A DNA stretch of 64,000 nucleotides from NCBI GenBank assembly GCA_023101725.1, contig JALJCO010001026.1:333011-397010 (forward strand), in the 5' to 3' direction. This stretch comes from Atherinomorus stipes (Eukaryota > Chordata > Actinopteri > Atheriniformes > Atherinidae). Numbering within the stretch: position 1 is the first letter of the stretch; every line of letters begins with the position of its first letter. Under the pieces are notes generated by a model that worked only from the letters and a program-made list of their open reading frames with translations, ran no database searches and was not told the origin of the DNA. Of the stretch, positions 53,641 to 64,000 are shown in pieces. The position numbers were made by a program, and so were the translations under genes.

Positions 53641-55240
53641 AAGGGGGTGTGGGGTAATATGGTGTGTTTCCCGGTGCTGCGTGGGTGGGGGGGTGGGGGG
53701 GATGGGTGGGTGGGCGGGCGGGGTGTGCTGGGTTTTTGCTCCCCTGAAGTCGTCTCTTCGGGGGATGAGAGGTGGGAGGTGCTTGCGGTGGCGTGGGGGG
53801 GGAAAAGAAAAGTGGGCGTTGTTAAAAATTGGTGTGTTTTTGAATAAAATAAAAAAAATGGGACCCCCCCTGGGGTGGTGGAGGAGTTTGATAAGAGAGA
53901 GTGGCAAAGAGGTGGCTGGCGTGTGGTGTATGAATTGGCTTGTTCGGTGGGGTGGGTGCTTGTTGTTGTTTAAGTATTTTTGTTATGGTGGTTTGTGTGT
54001 GTGTTGTGTGGGGGTGCTGAAGAGTTAGTTGGTGTGAGGGTTGAAAGCAAACTTGTCCTGGGTGAGTGGGAGTTGTGTGTGCGAGGTGTTTGGGGTTGGA
54101 GGGGTGTTTTAAAAAGGAAAGGGGGGGCGTGAGATTGGTGGTGGTGCTGGTGGGGTGTCGTGGTGTAATTTGGTTGTTCGGGGTGGTGTGGCTGCCTGCT
54201 CTTTAAGTAAAGGTGCGCTGGGTTAACTCGGTTGGGTTGTGTGTGTGGGGTGGTGGGGAGGGGGGAGTCGGGGTGCCCCGTGGATTGGGTCTCCGTCCGC
54301 GGGGGAGGGGGTGGGTTGGGGGTATTCGGCTGGTCGTCGGCCTCGGGGTTCCGCCGCTGGCGGCGCGCGGGGGGGGGGGGGGGTGGGGGCGTGGGGGCGG
54401 TGGGGGGGGGGGGGGCGCGCTTGATTGGGTTGCGTCCTGGCGTCCTGCGGGATGGCTCGGTGCGGTGCCCACCCCGGGGTCGTGTGTGGGGCGTGCGATT
54501 GCGCGTTGTGGCGCCGGGCGCAATCTTCGCCCGGGGGTCAGGTAGCTTTTCCCTTTCTGGCGAATGGTGAAAGTTGCCTGTCGTTGGGTCGTGTAGGAAA
54601 ATCCGGTGGCCAAATGCTGCTGTATTTTCCCCCTTTGGGGGGTTGAAATATATGGTCAAATTAGAAGTCGTCCGGCGTGTTAAGGTCGGTCCTCCTCTTT
54701 TCCCCTCGCCTTTGGTTGTGTAGTTAACAGTGTCTTGTTGCTTCTTGTGCGTGTAAGTGTGGTCGAATTGTGTAAAGTTTTGCCGTGTTGTGATTTTGCT
54801 AAAGTGGGGTGGGTAAAGGGTGCCTGTTGTTTGTTCTGGTCTTTACTGCGCTCTCTGGCTGCCGGCGGGTCGGTGGTCCCCTTTTCTTTTTTTTTTTTTT
54901 TTCTTGTCTGTCAGATCGGAGAGATGGATCTGTTGTTTTCTGTTGAAGTTTTGTTTTAGGGGTTGAATAGGTCCTTGTCTGTTTTTTTTTTTTAATGTCT
55001 CCCTTTCTTGTGGGTGAAGGGAGAAATGAAAGTTAAAGAGGTATGATAGAAAGGGAAACAGAGAGAGAGGAGTAAGGAAGAGGAAGAGAGAGAGAAGAGA
55101 AAACATGAATCCACTTACACAGTTCACTGGTACATCTGTACCGCGATCCCTAAACAACCAAGGTCTCTGTTGGAAAACAAAACAAGCAATCCCCTACAGG
55201 AGGACCTGCAGGTGGCTTAAATATCCTCAGATCATACAAA
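53641..55240. other. Low-complexity spacer between the LINE arms
   Basis: TG- and G-rich sequence (53641-54660), then T-runs near 54885 and 54983, then an AG-rich stretch (55020-55100). No gene recognised. Sequence quality is doubtful at least up to 54700. Confidence 0.5.
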
Positions 55241-58200
55241 CACACGCAGAACTACGCAGAGAAGAGGTACAACCTAGTCAGCGCAATGGGAAGTAGAGAA
55301 GAGGTACAACCTAGTCATCGCAATGGGAAGCAGTGTCACAGTGTCAACATGCATAATAAAGGGTGCTCCGTGGTGATACAGTCATGCAGATGCAGCCTCG
55401 TCTCTGCAAGGAGGAGGAAGCCCGCAAGGCTCGCGACCCAGGCCCCCAGCAGCCACCCAGAGGCCCAGATCCCAGCTACCCCCCCCCCCAAAGAGCGGAC
55501 ATGCATCCCCCGAAGGGGCGGCAAAAGGCGGCCCCAGCCGGAGCCCCCTGCAGTCTGGAGGCCCAGGCCCCAGCGGACCAAGACCAGCAGCTGCCGACCC
55601 CACCGGGCGCCGGGCGTCCCCCGGAGCGGAGACAGCGCCGGGCCCAGGGCCCAAGCGCCCAGGAGCAGCCCCCCCCCCCCCCGGACCCGGGCGGCCCAAC
55701 CGAAACCCAGGAGGACCGGACCCCCCAGACGACGCCCCCCCAGGGCAGGCCAGCCCCCACCCCAAAGTCCCTGCCCCATACACCTGACACCAGGGCGCCA
55801 CCACCTCTACCACCCCCTACCCCGCCACCACGCTCACACACACACTCCCCACACACCTACCCCAACACTAGGGCTGAAAGATATACCGTCACCGCCCCCA
55901 CATCGAGACACAGGCACCCAAGACATCAATACCGCAAGAGCAACCACATACAAGATACAGATCCCCCCTGCGCCCGCCCCGCACAAAAAGCCCCGGAAGC
56001 CACCAACAAAACCGCACCCCCCACCAAAGCGCCCCGGCCCCCAACCAACCCGCAGCCACACCGCACCGCACCGACACCAAGATGCCCGGCACGAATACCG
56101 AGATACGAACCTCCGCCCACACCGCCCAGCCCTACCCAACACCTCCGTGTACCCCCCCCCACACACGCATACACCCACCCACTCCGCTCTCTGACCTTTC
56201 ATACCCACACTCACTCCTCTCTCCACCCCCAACACTCTCCTCCCTCTACCGTCCACACCTACCCCCACCTCCTCATACCCTCTAACACACACATGCACTC
56301 CCCCCACATAACTGCACCAACCCCTCCCCCACCCCCCCACACATACGCCCCCACCTCCCTATACCCCCAATACCCCATACAGTCCCCCCCTTACATGTCC
56401 AGCCCCGCCCATCCCTCTGACCTATCACACTCCCCGCCCTTCCTTCCTTCAGCCCCTCACGACCATCCCTACTAGACACTCACGAGCATGCCACTCCTTC
56501 CTCCATCCCCCCTTTCCTCCAACCACTTACCCACATCTCCTCCCTCTTCCAGCCCAAGTTCCTCCCTCCCACATTTCCTCTTTCACACTCTCATTCATTA
56601 TTCTCACATACCCACCTCTCTCTTGCCCATGCCCTCGTGCCTCCTGAGTGGTAGCTCGGGCCGGGGAAGGAGCCGCGAGTTCCAAGCCCCCAACACGTCC
56701 CCCCCCCCACCACCCCCCCCACCCCCCACCCCCGGACGCAGCAGGCCAGGCATCCCCCAGGCCAGCAGATCCCCCGCAATGCAGCCAGCCTTAACCACTG
56801 GCGCGTGAAGTAGCCACTGTCCCCCCCTCCCCCCAGTAGCGCCCGGGAGACCGGGGTATGAAAGGACCCTGTCCCCCCCCCACCCCCCCGCTCATGACTG
56901 TGTGTGTAAGATGTGTGTTGTTTGCAGTTAAAACTAAGGGGCAGTGCCAAGTCATGCCGGGAGTGGGGTCGCGTAGGGGGCATGTCCCCCCAACCGGCCC
57001 CTCCCTCCTACCACACACTATATGGCCCGCCCCTCAGAAGTGGTTGTGAGCTGTTGTTATTTTATGTGTTTAGGTGTCTAAGTGTGGTTAAAACTGGGGA
57101 GCAGGCTGCCTCTAGACGTGGCAAGCAAAGGCACTTTGGTGCCCTCCCTCACCACGCCCGCTTGACACGCACCCTCCCCAAAACCCTACGTGTGTGTGTG
57201 TGAGGTAGAGCAAGGGGGGGGGGGGGGGGTCTTGGGAAGGGAGACCAGGGGGGTATGAATTCCCCCCTGGAAGAAGAGCCGTTACCGGCATTAGGTACCC
57301 CTGCCTCCCGGGATCCCCCCAGGGCAGAAAGGGCAGGCATGGCCGCCCCCACCCGGCGTCCGGCGTTCAGCACAGAGGGGCCAGCCTCGGCCCCTGGGGG
57401 CGCTCGACCACGCCAGGCCAGGGAGGGGGGAGAAGGGACGGGAGCGGAAAGGGTCGGCGGAGGGGGCCAGAGTCACCGGCCCAACATCCCCAGGCCTCGC
57501 AAACCCCCCAAGAGGCACGCAGAGCTGCTATTTTTTTTTTTTTTTTTTTTTTTTCCCCTTTCCCCTCCCCCCCCCCAACCTGACACACACAAACCCCACC
57601 AATGCACCACCACCCCCGCACCCAAACACCCATCATCCATGCACCCCCACCCACCCACCCATCTCCACCACCCCCACCCACCCACCCATCTCCACACACC
57701 CCCACAGGCAGCCACACACACACACAACCGCATTCACGCCCCCCCCTCCAGTCACACACCCACCCACACATACCAAGGACGGGGACCACGGGGCCACCAG
57801 CCCCCCCCACGCCACAAGTCCACCGCCCCCAGCCCCCCGGACCACGCGAGACCAACCCGCACGAGACCACCAGCGCAGGCCAGCCCCAACCGACACAGCG
57901 GCCAGGCGGGACAGGCACCCGGCGTGGAAAAGACCCGGCCACCCCGCAACCCCCCACCTCCACACACTAGAGCTGAACGATATGGACAAAACCCCACACC
58001 CCGACAGCCACGCCAGACACCCCAACATCGATACGACACGACATGACCACGGGTCCGCCGAAAACCAAGCACCCCGGCGGAAAGCGCAGCTCCGTCCGCG
58101 ACCCCCAGAGCCCCACACGCAGGACAAGCACAGGGGAAATCCACACCCCCCACATGGCCGCTCCCGCGACACCAACATCCCGGATGCCCACATCCCGACA

Positions 58201-58709
58201 CAGACACGACAACGATACATCCCCCCAGCCCCACCACACACACACCCCCCACCAGCACACACACCCGCACGCACACAGCAGAGGCGCCCCGGCCCCCGGC
58301 GCAGTGACTAGACGTCACCAGGTCGTGAGGACCGGCCAAATCCAGAGGAGGCACGTCCCGCCGGCCCGCCCCCCCCCAGCGCCAAGCCGGGTCCCCCGGC
58401 CCCGGAGGCAGGGGCCACCCCGGAGCACCGGGGCCCGGCCCGGCCCGCCCCCCCCCCGCCCCGGGACGACCCCGGCCACCCGGCGCCAGCCGACAGCCAC
58501 CGGCCAGGGCCCCACCAGCGACCCGCCCACCGCCGCAGAGCAGCCCCAACCGCTGACCCCCATGCCCCCCATCGGGCTGGATACAGCCCCGCCCCAGCGG
58601 CGAGGCAGCCCAGACCCCCCCCCCAAGTCAACCGCCAGGGATCCATAGCCATCAAGCACTCGCCGGCACCCAACCCCCACATCGCCGAGGCGGCTCTCCT
58701 ACACCAACG

Positions 58710-61700
58710 TTAAGTGATGGAGCTAATCACAGGGGACCAGAGGGAGTGGAATTCATCTAACTGGTTCTTAGAGGAGGCAGACATCGTCTCAATACTGATA
58801 TGGTCTACTAAGAAATTCCTAAACTGGCTAATGCTCAGATTATTTTTGGATTTCCAGTTTACCAAGATAGTTTTCTTTGCAATACATAATACAGTAAGTA
58901 TCATATGTGCATAGTTGGTTACCGTGTTGATCTCATCCAAGTCCCCCAGTAAACACAGTGTGGGGCTTGCAGGGAAGTTACACCTGAGCCACGTTGACAG
59001 GTCATCACATACCTGAAGCCAAAACCTCTGGACAGGTGGACAAGACCACAAGGCGTGAAGATAATTGTCTGTTGTATTCTCATTGCAGTGCAAACAAATA
59101 TTTGAAGGTGACAGACCCATCTTGAACATCCTCTGTCCTGTGTAATGTACTCTGTGTAAAACCTTGAATTGTATCAACTGTATATTTGAGTTTTTAGTCA
59201 TTAGGAACGTGTTTAAACATATCTGTGTCCATGTGTTTTGGTTAAGGGTTCTGGACAAGTCAGCCTCCCACTTCGAAGTTGGAAGGGAAATTGAATCATC
59301 CAGTTTTAATAATAATCTATATATTTTCGACAGTAGTTTGGGGATAGAGAGATTCAGGAATTCTGCTACCCTGACCGGAGTCTGCAAGATCAGTTGGTTA
59401 GAGGTATATTTTTTGCTTAATATAGATTTAAGTTGATGGTATTCTAAGAATTTAGTACTACTGATCCCGTATTGTAAGGTAAGTGTATTAAATGACAGGA
59501 ATTTTCCATTTTCAATGATATGTTGTAATTGTTTTACTCCTTTATCCTTCCAATGCACAAAATTAATCATTTTCTTGTTTTGTAAAATATCCAGGTTATT
59601 CCAGATGGGTGTGAGTTTACATGGAATAATAGAAGACTCGGTTAATTTCAGGAATTCCCACCATGCTTTCAGAGTAGAGCAGATGTTGATACTTTTAAAG
59701 CATTTATGAGATCTGACTGCTGAACTGATGAACGGCAAATCAGAGACATCCAGATCCTCACATAATGCTTGTTCTGTGTCTAGCCACGGTTCATCTAGAT
59801 GGGTAGGTTTCAGCCATTTGGAAATAAATTGTAGCTTATTTGCTAGGAAATAATAATTGAAATTGGGTGAGTCTAACCCTCCCCGGTCTTTTACCTGTTG
59901 TAAGGTTTTTTAAACTGATACGTGATGGCTTGTTTTTCCAAAGAAATTTGGAAATGTGAGAGTCCAGTGACTTAAACCAACTGGAGGAAGGTTTGGTGGG
60001 TATCATTGAGAACAAGTAGTTAATTTTCGGTAGAACCATCATTTTGATGGTAGCAACTCTCCCCATGAGTGATATGGGTAAGTGCTTCCATCGCGTGAGA
60101 TCTTCCTCTATTGACTTTAATAGCTGGACATAATTTAACTTTATTAACTCTGAAAGTTGTGGAGAAATATTTATTCCTAAATATCTGATATTACCAGACT
60201 GTATTGTGGTGTTAGGGATGTTTTGTAAAGTACAATTAACAGATAAAGCTGTAGTCTTGGTCCAGTTAATAGAGTACTCAGATATCATTGAAAATTTATT
60301 GATCAATGTGATTGTCTGGGAGAGAGATGTTGATGAGTTCTGGAGGAAAAGCAGTACGTCGTCTGCATAGAGACTTATTTTATGTTCTAGATTTTTGCCG
60401 GGGATCCCTTTAATATCTCTGTCCTGTCTTATAGCGGCTGCTAGTGGTTCAATGAAAATGGCAAAAAGTGAAGGGGAGAGCGGGCAGCCCTGCCTGGTGC
60501 CTCGCTGTAAACAGAAACTTGGAGAAGTTTGGTCATTGGTCCTCACACATGCATTAGGGTTGTTATAAAGTATTTTTATCCAGTCTATGAAATAAGGACC
60601 AAAACCAAATTTATTTAATGTTGCAAACAGGAATTTCCAGTTAACACGATCGAAGGCTTTTTCTGCATCTAACGAGATGATAGTGGATTCCAGATTATGA
60701 ATGGTAGCATAGTCTATTAGGTTAATCAGCCTGCGTGTGTTAGTAGAAGAATGTCGACCTTTAATAAAACCAGTTTGATCAGGATGTATTATCAGAGGAG
60801 TTATTTTTTCTATCCTTTTAGCGAGTGCTTTGCTGATTATCTTAAGATCTACATTTATTAATGAGATTGGCCGATAACTAGCTGGAAGTGTCGGGTCTTT
60901 ACCTGGTTTTAATAATACGGTGATATTTGCTGAATTCATATTTGGTGGTATTTTCTGTTTCTCTTTTATTTCTAGTATCATTTTATAAAAAGTGGGAGCC
61001 AGAATTGTCCAGAACTCTTTGTAAAATTCGACCGGATATCCATCTGGGCCTGGGGCTTTATTATTGGGCATATGTTGCAGAGCGTCATGTAATTCATTTA
61101 TTGAGAGGGGTGAATCTAAAGCCGTCATATTTTCCTGTTGTAGTTTTGGGAGAATTAGATTATTGAGAAATTGATTAATATTCTCATCTGTGGGGTTTAT
61201 TTGGGATTCATATAGTGTTCTGTAGAAATTTCTAAAGATATTATTTATCTGGTTAGGATCATGGCTGATACTTCCTTCTGAGTCTTTAATTGAGGAGATT
61301 GTCGCTTTTTCCTTGTTTATTTTTAACTGATTAGCTAGAAGCTTTCCAGACTTGTTACTGTGATCGAAGTTTTCTAAACGAAGTCTTTGAACCAGGAATT
61401 GCGTTTTTTGGTCTATTATTTTGTTTAACTCAAGCTTGAGTTTCCTTATATCATTCAGCATGTGTTCCTCCGGGTTGACCTGATAGGCTTCTTCTAGTGA
61501 TTTAATTTTGATTTCTAATTCTGAGGTTCTTGCAGCTTCCTTTTTTTTCTTATGAGAAGAGAAGGAAATTATTTTTCCTCGCATTACTGCTTTACCTGCT
61601 TCCCAAAGGACACATGCTGGGGTTTCTGGTAAGTCGTTGTTCTCTAGATAAATGGACCATTCTCTTTTGAAATAGCTGATAAACTCAGGATCTTTCAGTA

Positions 61701-62454
61701 ATGAGGTGTTGAATCTCCAACTCCTCGTTGTTGGTTTAACAGTTTTATTTCTCAGAGCTACTGATACTGGTGCGTGATCACTGATGGTTATTGGGTGGAT
61801 TTCTATTTCTGAGATTTCACTCATCAGTGAGCTGCTGATTAAAAAGTAATCTAATCTAGAATAGGAGTGGTGGACCACAGAATAGAAGGTATATTGTCTC
61901 GTGGTGGGGTTGAGTGATCGCCACGCATCACAGAGGCCAAAGTCCTTCATGTACTGTTTAACAATTTCTAATGACTGCCATCTTTTACTGTTTCCTGCTG
62001 GACTAAGCCTGTCTATTTCTGGATCACACACCATGTTGAAGTCTCCGCCCAGTAATATTGCTCTATCTGAGTACTTATGCAAAGCAGAGAAAAATGAGTC
62101 AAAGAATAATGGGTCATCGATGTTCGGTCCATATAAATTCGCAATACATACCTTAAGATTCTGAACATTTAATGTGACTATTATAAATCTGCCTTGTGGA
62201 TCTCTGATTATGTCATCCATTTCAAATTTTAACCTGCTATTAACCAGAATAGCTACACCTCTTTGTCTAGAATTATAACCAGCTAAATACACGTGTGGAA
62301 ATTGTCTTGTCTTAAGGAGCTCTGCTGAGGGATTTGGTAAATGTGTTTCCTGCAGTAAAACAATGTCTGCCTGGAGGTCTTTAAGCCGATTGAAAATTTT
62401 TAATCTCTTATCCCCTGTGCCAGCTCCGTGCACATTCCAGGTGACTATTTTCAT
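58710..62454 (-). pseudogene. LINE B ORF2: endonuclease-RT with one homopolymer frameshift
   Basis: Starts MKIVTWNVHGAGTGDKRL. It keeps LLQETHL, GGDFN, SDHAPVS, KAPGPDGYPVEF, LDAEKAFDRVNW, GTRQGCPLSP and YADD. The frame runs from 62454 to about 59912, where a run of six T (59906-59911; A on the coding strand) has one base more than the five in LINE A, shifting the frame after RISLKN. The remaining 342 codons (59738-58710) are present in another frame and match LINE A. Relative to A, the first third differs often (for example SNSSVDLLQT versus PNPSAELLKT), while from VNPEEHMLND onward only four or so substitutions are visible. The frameshift could be a base-calling error. Confidence 0.88.
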
Positions 62455-62999
62455 TCAACCAACGCTGAAATGAGTGTCACATACATATCAATAAAGCCGT
62501 GCGTCTGTATGCGTATCTCTGCAGTCCCGTGTAAGTACTGAGTTGCCAGATGGATGATCGCCTTTGTCCGAGTGTGCATGCGCCGTTTCGTCCTGCAGTC
62601 TGTGTGCGCGTGTGTCTGCCCGTGTGTATCTCGCCGTGTATGCGCGCGTGCCTGCCTGTGCGTGTCTCGCCGTGTGTGCGCGCGTGCCTGCCTGTGCGTA
62701 TCTCGTCGTGTGTGCGCGGTTGCTGCCCGTGTGCATCTCGCCGTATGTGCGCGCGTGCCTGCCTGTGTGTATCTCGCCATGTGCGCGCGCGTGCCTACCT
62801 GTGCGTGCGCGCGCCTGCTTATGTGCCTCGCGCTGCGTGAACTGGACCTTCTGCCCTCGGGGTTATTAATGTTTATAAAGTCGCGGATGAAATGACCGTT
62901 CAGTGTGTGAAAGTAAAAGAAAAAGGAGGAAGGGAGGAAAGGAATAAAAGGTGAAAAAAGAAAAAATGTAACAACAAACCAGAGGTTTAAAAAGTGCAT
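62451..62999 (-). CDS. LINE B intermediate small ORF, overlapping ORF2 by ATGA
   Basis: A 182-codon frame from 62999, starting MHFLNLWFVVTFFLF and ending MYVTLISALVE. Its stop overlaps the ORF2 start (62454) by ATGA exactly as in LINE A. The middle is enlarged by repeats of a 12-residue unit like HTRRDTHRQARA. The repeat length is a multiple of three, so the frame is kept. The N-terminus is strongly hydrophobic, and the rest basic and His/Thr-rich. No family recognised. See the counterpart at 45373-45714. Confidence 0.5.
   Translation of the reverse strand: MHFLNLWFVVTFFLFSPFIPFLPSSFFFYFHTLNGHFIRDFININNPEGRRSSSRSARHISRRAHAQVGTRAHMARYTQAGTRAHTARCTRAATAHTRRDTHRQARAHTRRDTHRQARAHTRRDTHGQTHAHTDCRTKRRMHTRTKAIIHLATQYLHGTAEIRIQTHGFIDMYVTLISALVE
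62600..62830. repeat. Tandem repeat of about 36 bp between ORF1 and ORF2 of LINE B
   Basis: Units such as CGTGTGTGCGCGCGTGCC with TGCCTGTGCG(T/A)(G/A)TCTCG recur about six times. The matching place in LINE A has no such array. Confidence 0.8.
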
Positions 63000-63112
63000 C
63001 GTGTTGTGAACGGTGAGGTCGAAACGGTAGTGAAATTAGCAATTATGATCATAACAGATAATAATTCATATAATCACAGTTAGAAGGATATGAGACTGAA
63101 CTGTACCTGACA

Positions 63113-63883
63113 TCAGAAGAGCCACGGGGTGATGTTTGGGTCCCGGTAGAGATGTCCGTTAATAAATAATTTGTCAACCGCGATAGCAGCTCGAGAGCCC
63201 TCCGACATGGCTTTCTTCCTGATGGGGAACAGAACTTTACGCCGGTCCAGGATTTCTTTCGGGTATTGGTCGTTTACCCCAAAATCGGTCCCTTTTAGCT
63301 CGCGGCCCTGTCTCTTTACTTGCTCTTTTTGTTTGAAGTGAACAAACTTGGCCACAATCGGTCTGGGTCTGCGTGAATCCGTTCTTTTGCCTCCTATGCG
63401 ATGTACACGGTGAAAGCCGATACTGCTGGCTAAATCAGCAGGGAGTTTCAGCTCTTTATGAATGAAGGCTTTTACCGTTTCCTCGGGGTTCTCATCTGTC
63501 TGTTCTGGGATGCCTGAGAATACCAGGTTGTCTCTCATGCTTCGAGCCTGAAGGTCGATAACTGCCTCTCTCATCTTTTTGTTTTCCCCTGACAGCCGGT
63601 TAATTCCCTCAGTGAGGGACTTAACCGTGTTTTGTAAGTCAGCGTTTGCGGCTGCAAGCGTTTCCACCTGTTGATAGCTAAACTCCAGCGACTCCCGGAG
63701 ATTCTGGAACTCTCTGTGAAGAGCCTCCAGCAGGTTCAAACGGCCGTCTAAGCTGTTTACCTTCTTCTCTATAGAGAAGGATATCCACCGAGTTTTCTTG
63801 TGGAGACGCTGACCGGAGGGGTCTACTACCCGAGCTCTCTTGTTTTCCGGGGTGGATGTTGCTTTCGGCTTTCCATTTTTCAT
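63113..63883 (-). CDS. LINE B ORF1 (L1-type RNA-binding chaperone), intact
   Basis: A 256-codon frame from ATG at 63883 (MKNGKPKATSTPENKRARVV). It carries a coiled coil (VNSLDGRLNLLEALHREFQN to LTEGINRLSGENKKMRE), the RRM-like segment NLVFSGIPEQTDENPEE, IGFHRVHRIGGKR and RRPRPIVAKFVHFKQKEQV, and a C-terminal domain with FGVNDQYPKEILDRRK and DKLFINGHLYRDPN. This is the known fold order of L1 ORF1 proteins, which trimerise through the coiled coil and bind LINE RNA. Length fits small fish L1-type ORF1s. Near residues 33-45 the sequence (HKKTRWISFS) is out of frame relative to LINE A (SLENSVDILLS) because of short indels, so the N-terminal region may not be the ancestral one. Confidence 0.83.
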   Translation of the reverse strand: MKNGKPKATSTPENKRARVVDPSGQRLHKKTRWISFSIEKKVNSLDGRLNLLEALHREFQNLRESLEFSYQQVETLAAANADLQNTVKSLTEGINRLSGENKKMREAVIDLQARSMRDNLVFSGIPEQTDENPEETVKAFIHKELKLPADLASSIGFHRVHRIGGKRTDSRRPRPIVAKFVHFKQKEQVKRQGRELKGTDFGVNDQYPKEILDRRKVLFPIRKKAMSEGSRAAIAVDKLFINGHLYRDPNITPWLF

Positions 63884-64000
63884 ATTAGAGTGATCGCAAT
63901 ACTGATCAATAAGATCTTCTGGGCTGATGGTATCTTCCGTGTTTCCCTCCAGGGTGTACCCTTCACTATATTGCTTTTTGTTTGTTTGTTAATTTTACTG

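Larger units (their letters stand above)
46680..61470. repeat. Large palindrome: inner parts of LINE A and LINE B
   Basis: From about 46680 to 52570 the sequence is the near-exact reverse complement of about 55435-61470. Pairs sum to about 108158 around ORF2 and 108137 in the UTR, showing only small indels. Outside these limits the two LINEs still align but differ at roughly one base in ten. The spacer (52571-55434) does not pair and includes a G-run. Confidence 0.85.
55240..64000 (-). mobile_element. LINE B: L1/Tx1-clade element, minus strand, near full length
   Basis: Same family and order as LINE A, in the opposite direction: 5' region (to the window edge), ORF1 (63883-63113), intermediate frame, ORF2 (62454-58710) with one frameshift, and a GC-rich 3'-UTR. 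The UTR ends in a 37-bp unit with GGTACAACCTAGTCA at 55261 and 55298. Compared with A, the 5' half is diverged and the 3' half is nearly identical. The UTR has an extra stretch of about 100 bp near 56170-56270. Confidence 0.85.

Noticed and set aside
52678..54028. Long Pro- or Gly-rich frames (up to 409 codons) across the G-run
   Set aside because: Direct translation of near-homopolymer sequence; no information content and probably an artefact.
54905..54925. CAGATCGGAGAG resembles a sequencing-adaptor start
   Set aside because: Only a partial match that diverges after 9-10 bases; not enough to claim adaptor contamination.
1..64000. Search for CRISPR arrays, operons, rRNA or prophage features
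   Set aside because: All structure is that of a vertebrate genome (split exons, LINEs, DNA transposons); the regular repeats seen are minisatellites.

Overview
This window is eukaryotic and looks like a teleost fish chromosome. Three things point there. Split exons of an NLRC3-like (fish NLR-C) immune receptor lie on the minus strand. The rest is dense fish-type transposable elements: L1/Tx1-clade LINEs, L2-like and Rex3-like LINE pieces, Tc1, Harbinger, hAT, TTAA-target elements, a Ngaro/DIRS-like tyrosine-recombinase element and fold-back elements. Finally, several LINE tails end in TTGATTTGA-type repeats. I see no bacterial gene structure, tRNA, rRNA or CRISPR. The species cannot be named from sequence alone.

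Host gene: exons 1-6 (40460 down to 30677) carry a start codon, short linker exons and a large FISNA-NACHT exon, with GT-AG sites and matching phases at every junction. Five leucine-rich-repeat exons lie further downstream at 26.8, 12.1, 11.1, 10.3 and 4.3 kb. Introns of up to about 15 kb are filled with transposons. The NACHT exon holds two opposite single-base indels, and it ends in a phase that does not fit the next visible LRR exon, so the locus may be a pseudogene or carry base-calling errors. No B30.2 exon is visible.

Layout: 0-3 kb, an L1-type ORF2 remnant split by an insertion. 3-13 kb, LRR exons among LINE scraps and small DNA elements. 13-18 kb, Rex3-like piece, two fold-back elements, a foldable DNA element and a Tc1 fragment. 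18.8-23.6 kb, a decayed Ngaro-like element with a minisatellite and a nested element. 24-30.6 kb, DNA elements and a clean hAT with an 8-bp target duplication. 30.7-40.5 kb, the 5' half of the NLR gene with nested DNA elements. 41-43.8 kb, LINE and Tc1 fragments and short repeats. 44.4-64 kb, two L1/Tx1-clade LINEs pointing at each other.

The LINE pair is the most striking part. LINE A (plus) has an uninterrupted 1245-codon ORF2 (endonuclease, reverse transcriptase, C-terminal Cys/His motif). LINE B (minus) has the same ORF2 with one homopolymer frameshift. The copies differ clearly in their 5' halves but are almost identical from about 46.68/61.47 kb inward, giving a palindrome with arms of about 6 kb. 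Its centre is an implausible run of nearly pure G and is likely misassembled. Both copies also keep a small reading frame between ORF1 and ORF2 that ends in an ATGA overlap with the ORF2 start. In LINE B this frame is enlarged by a repeat encoding about 12 residues. It is the best candidate here for an undescribed functional feature.
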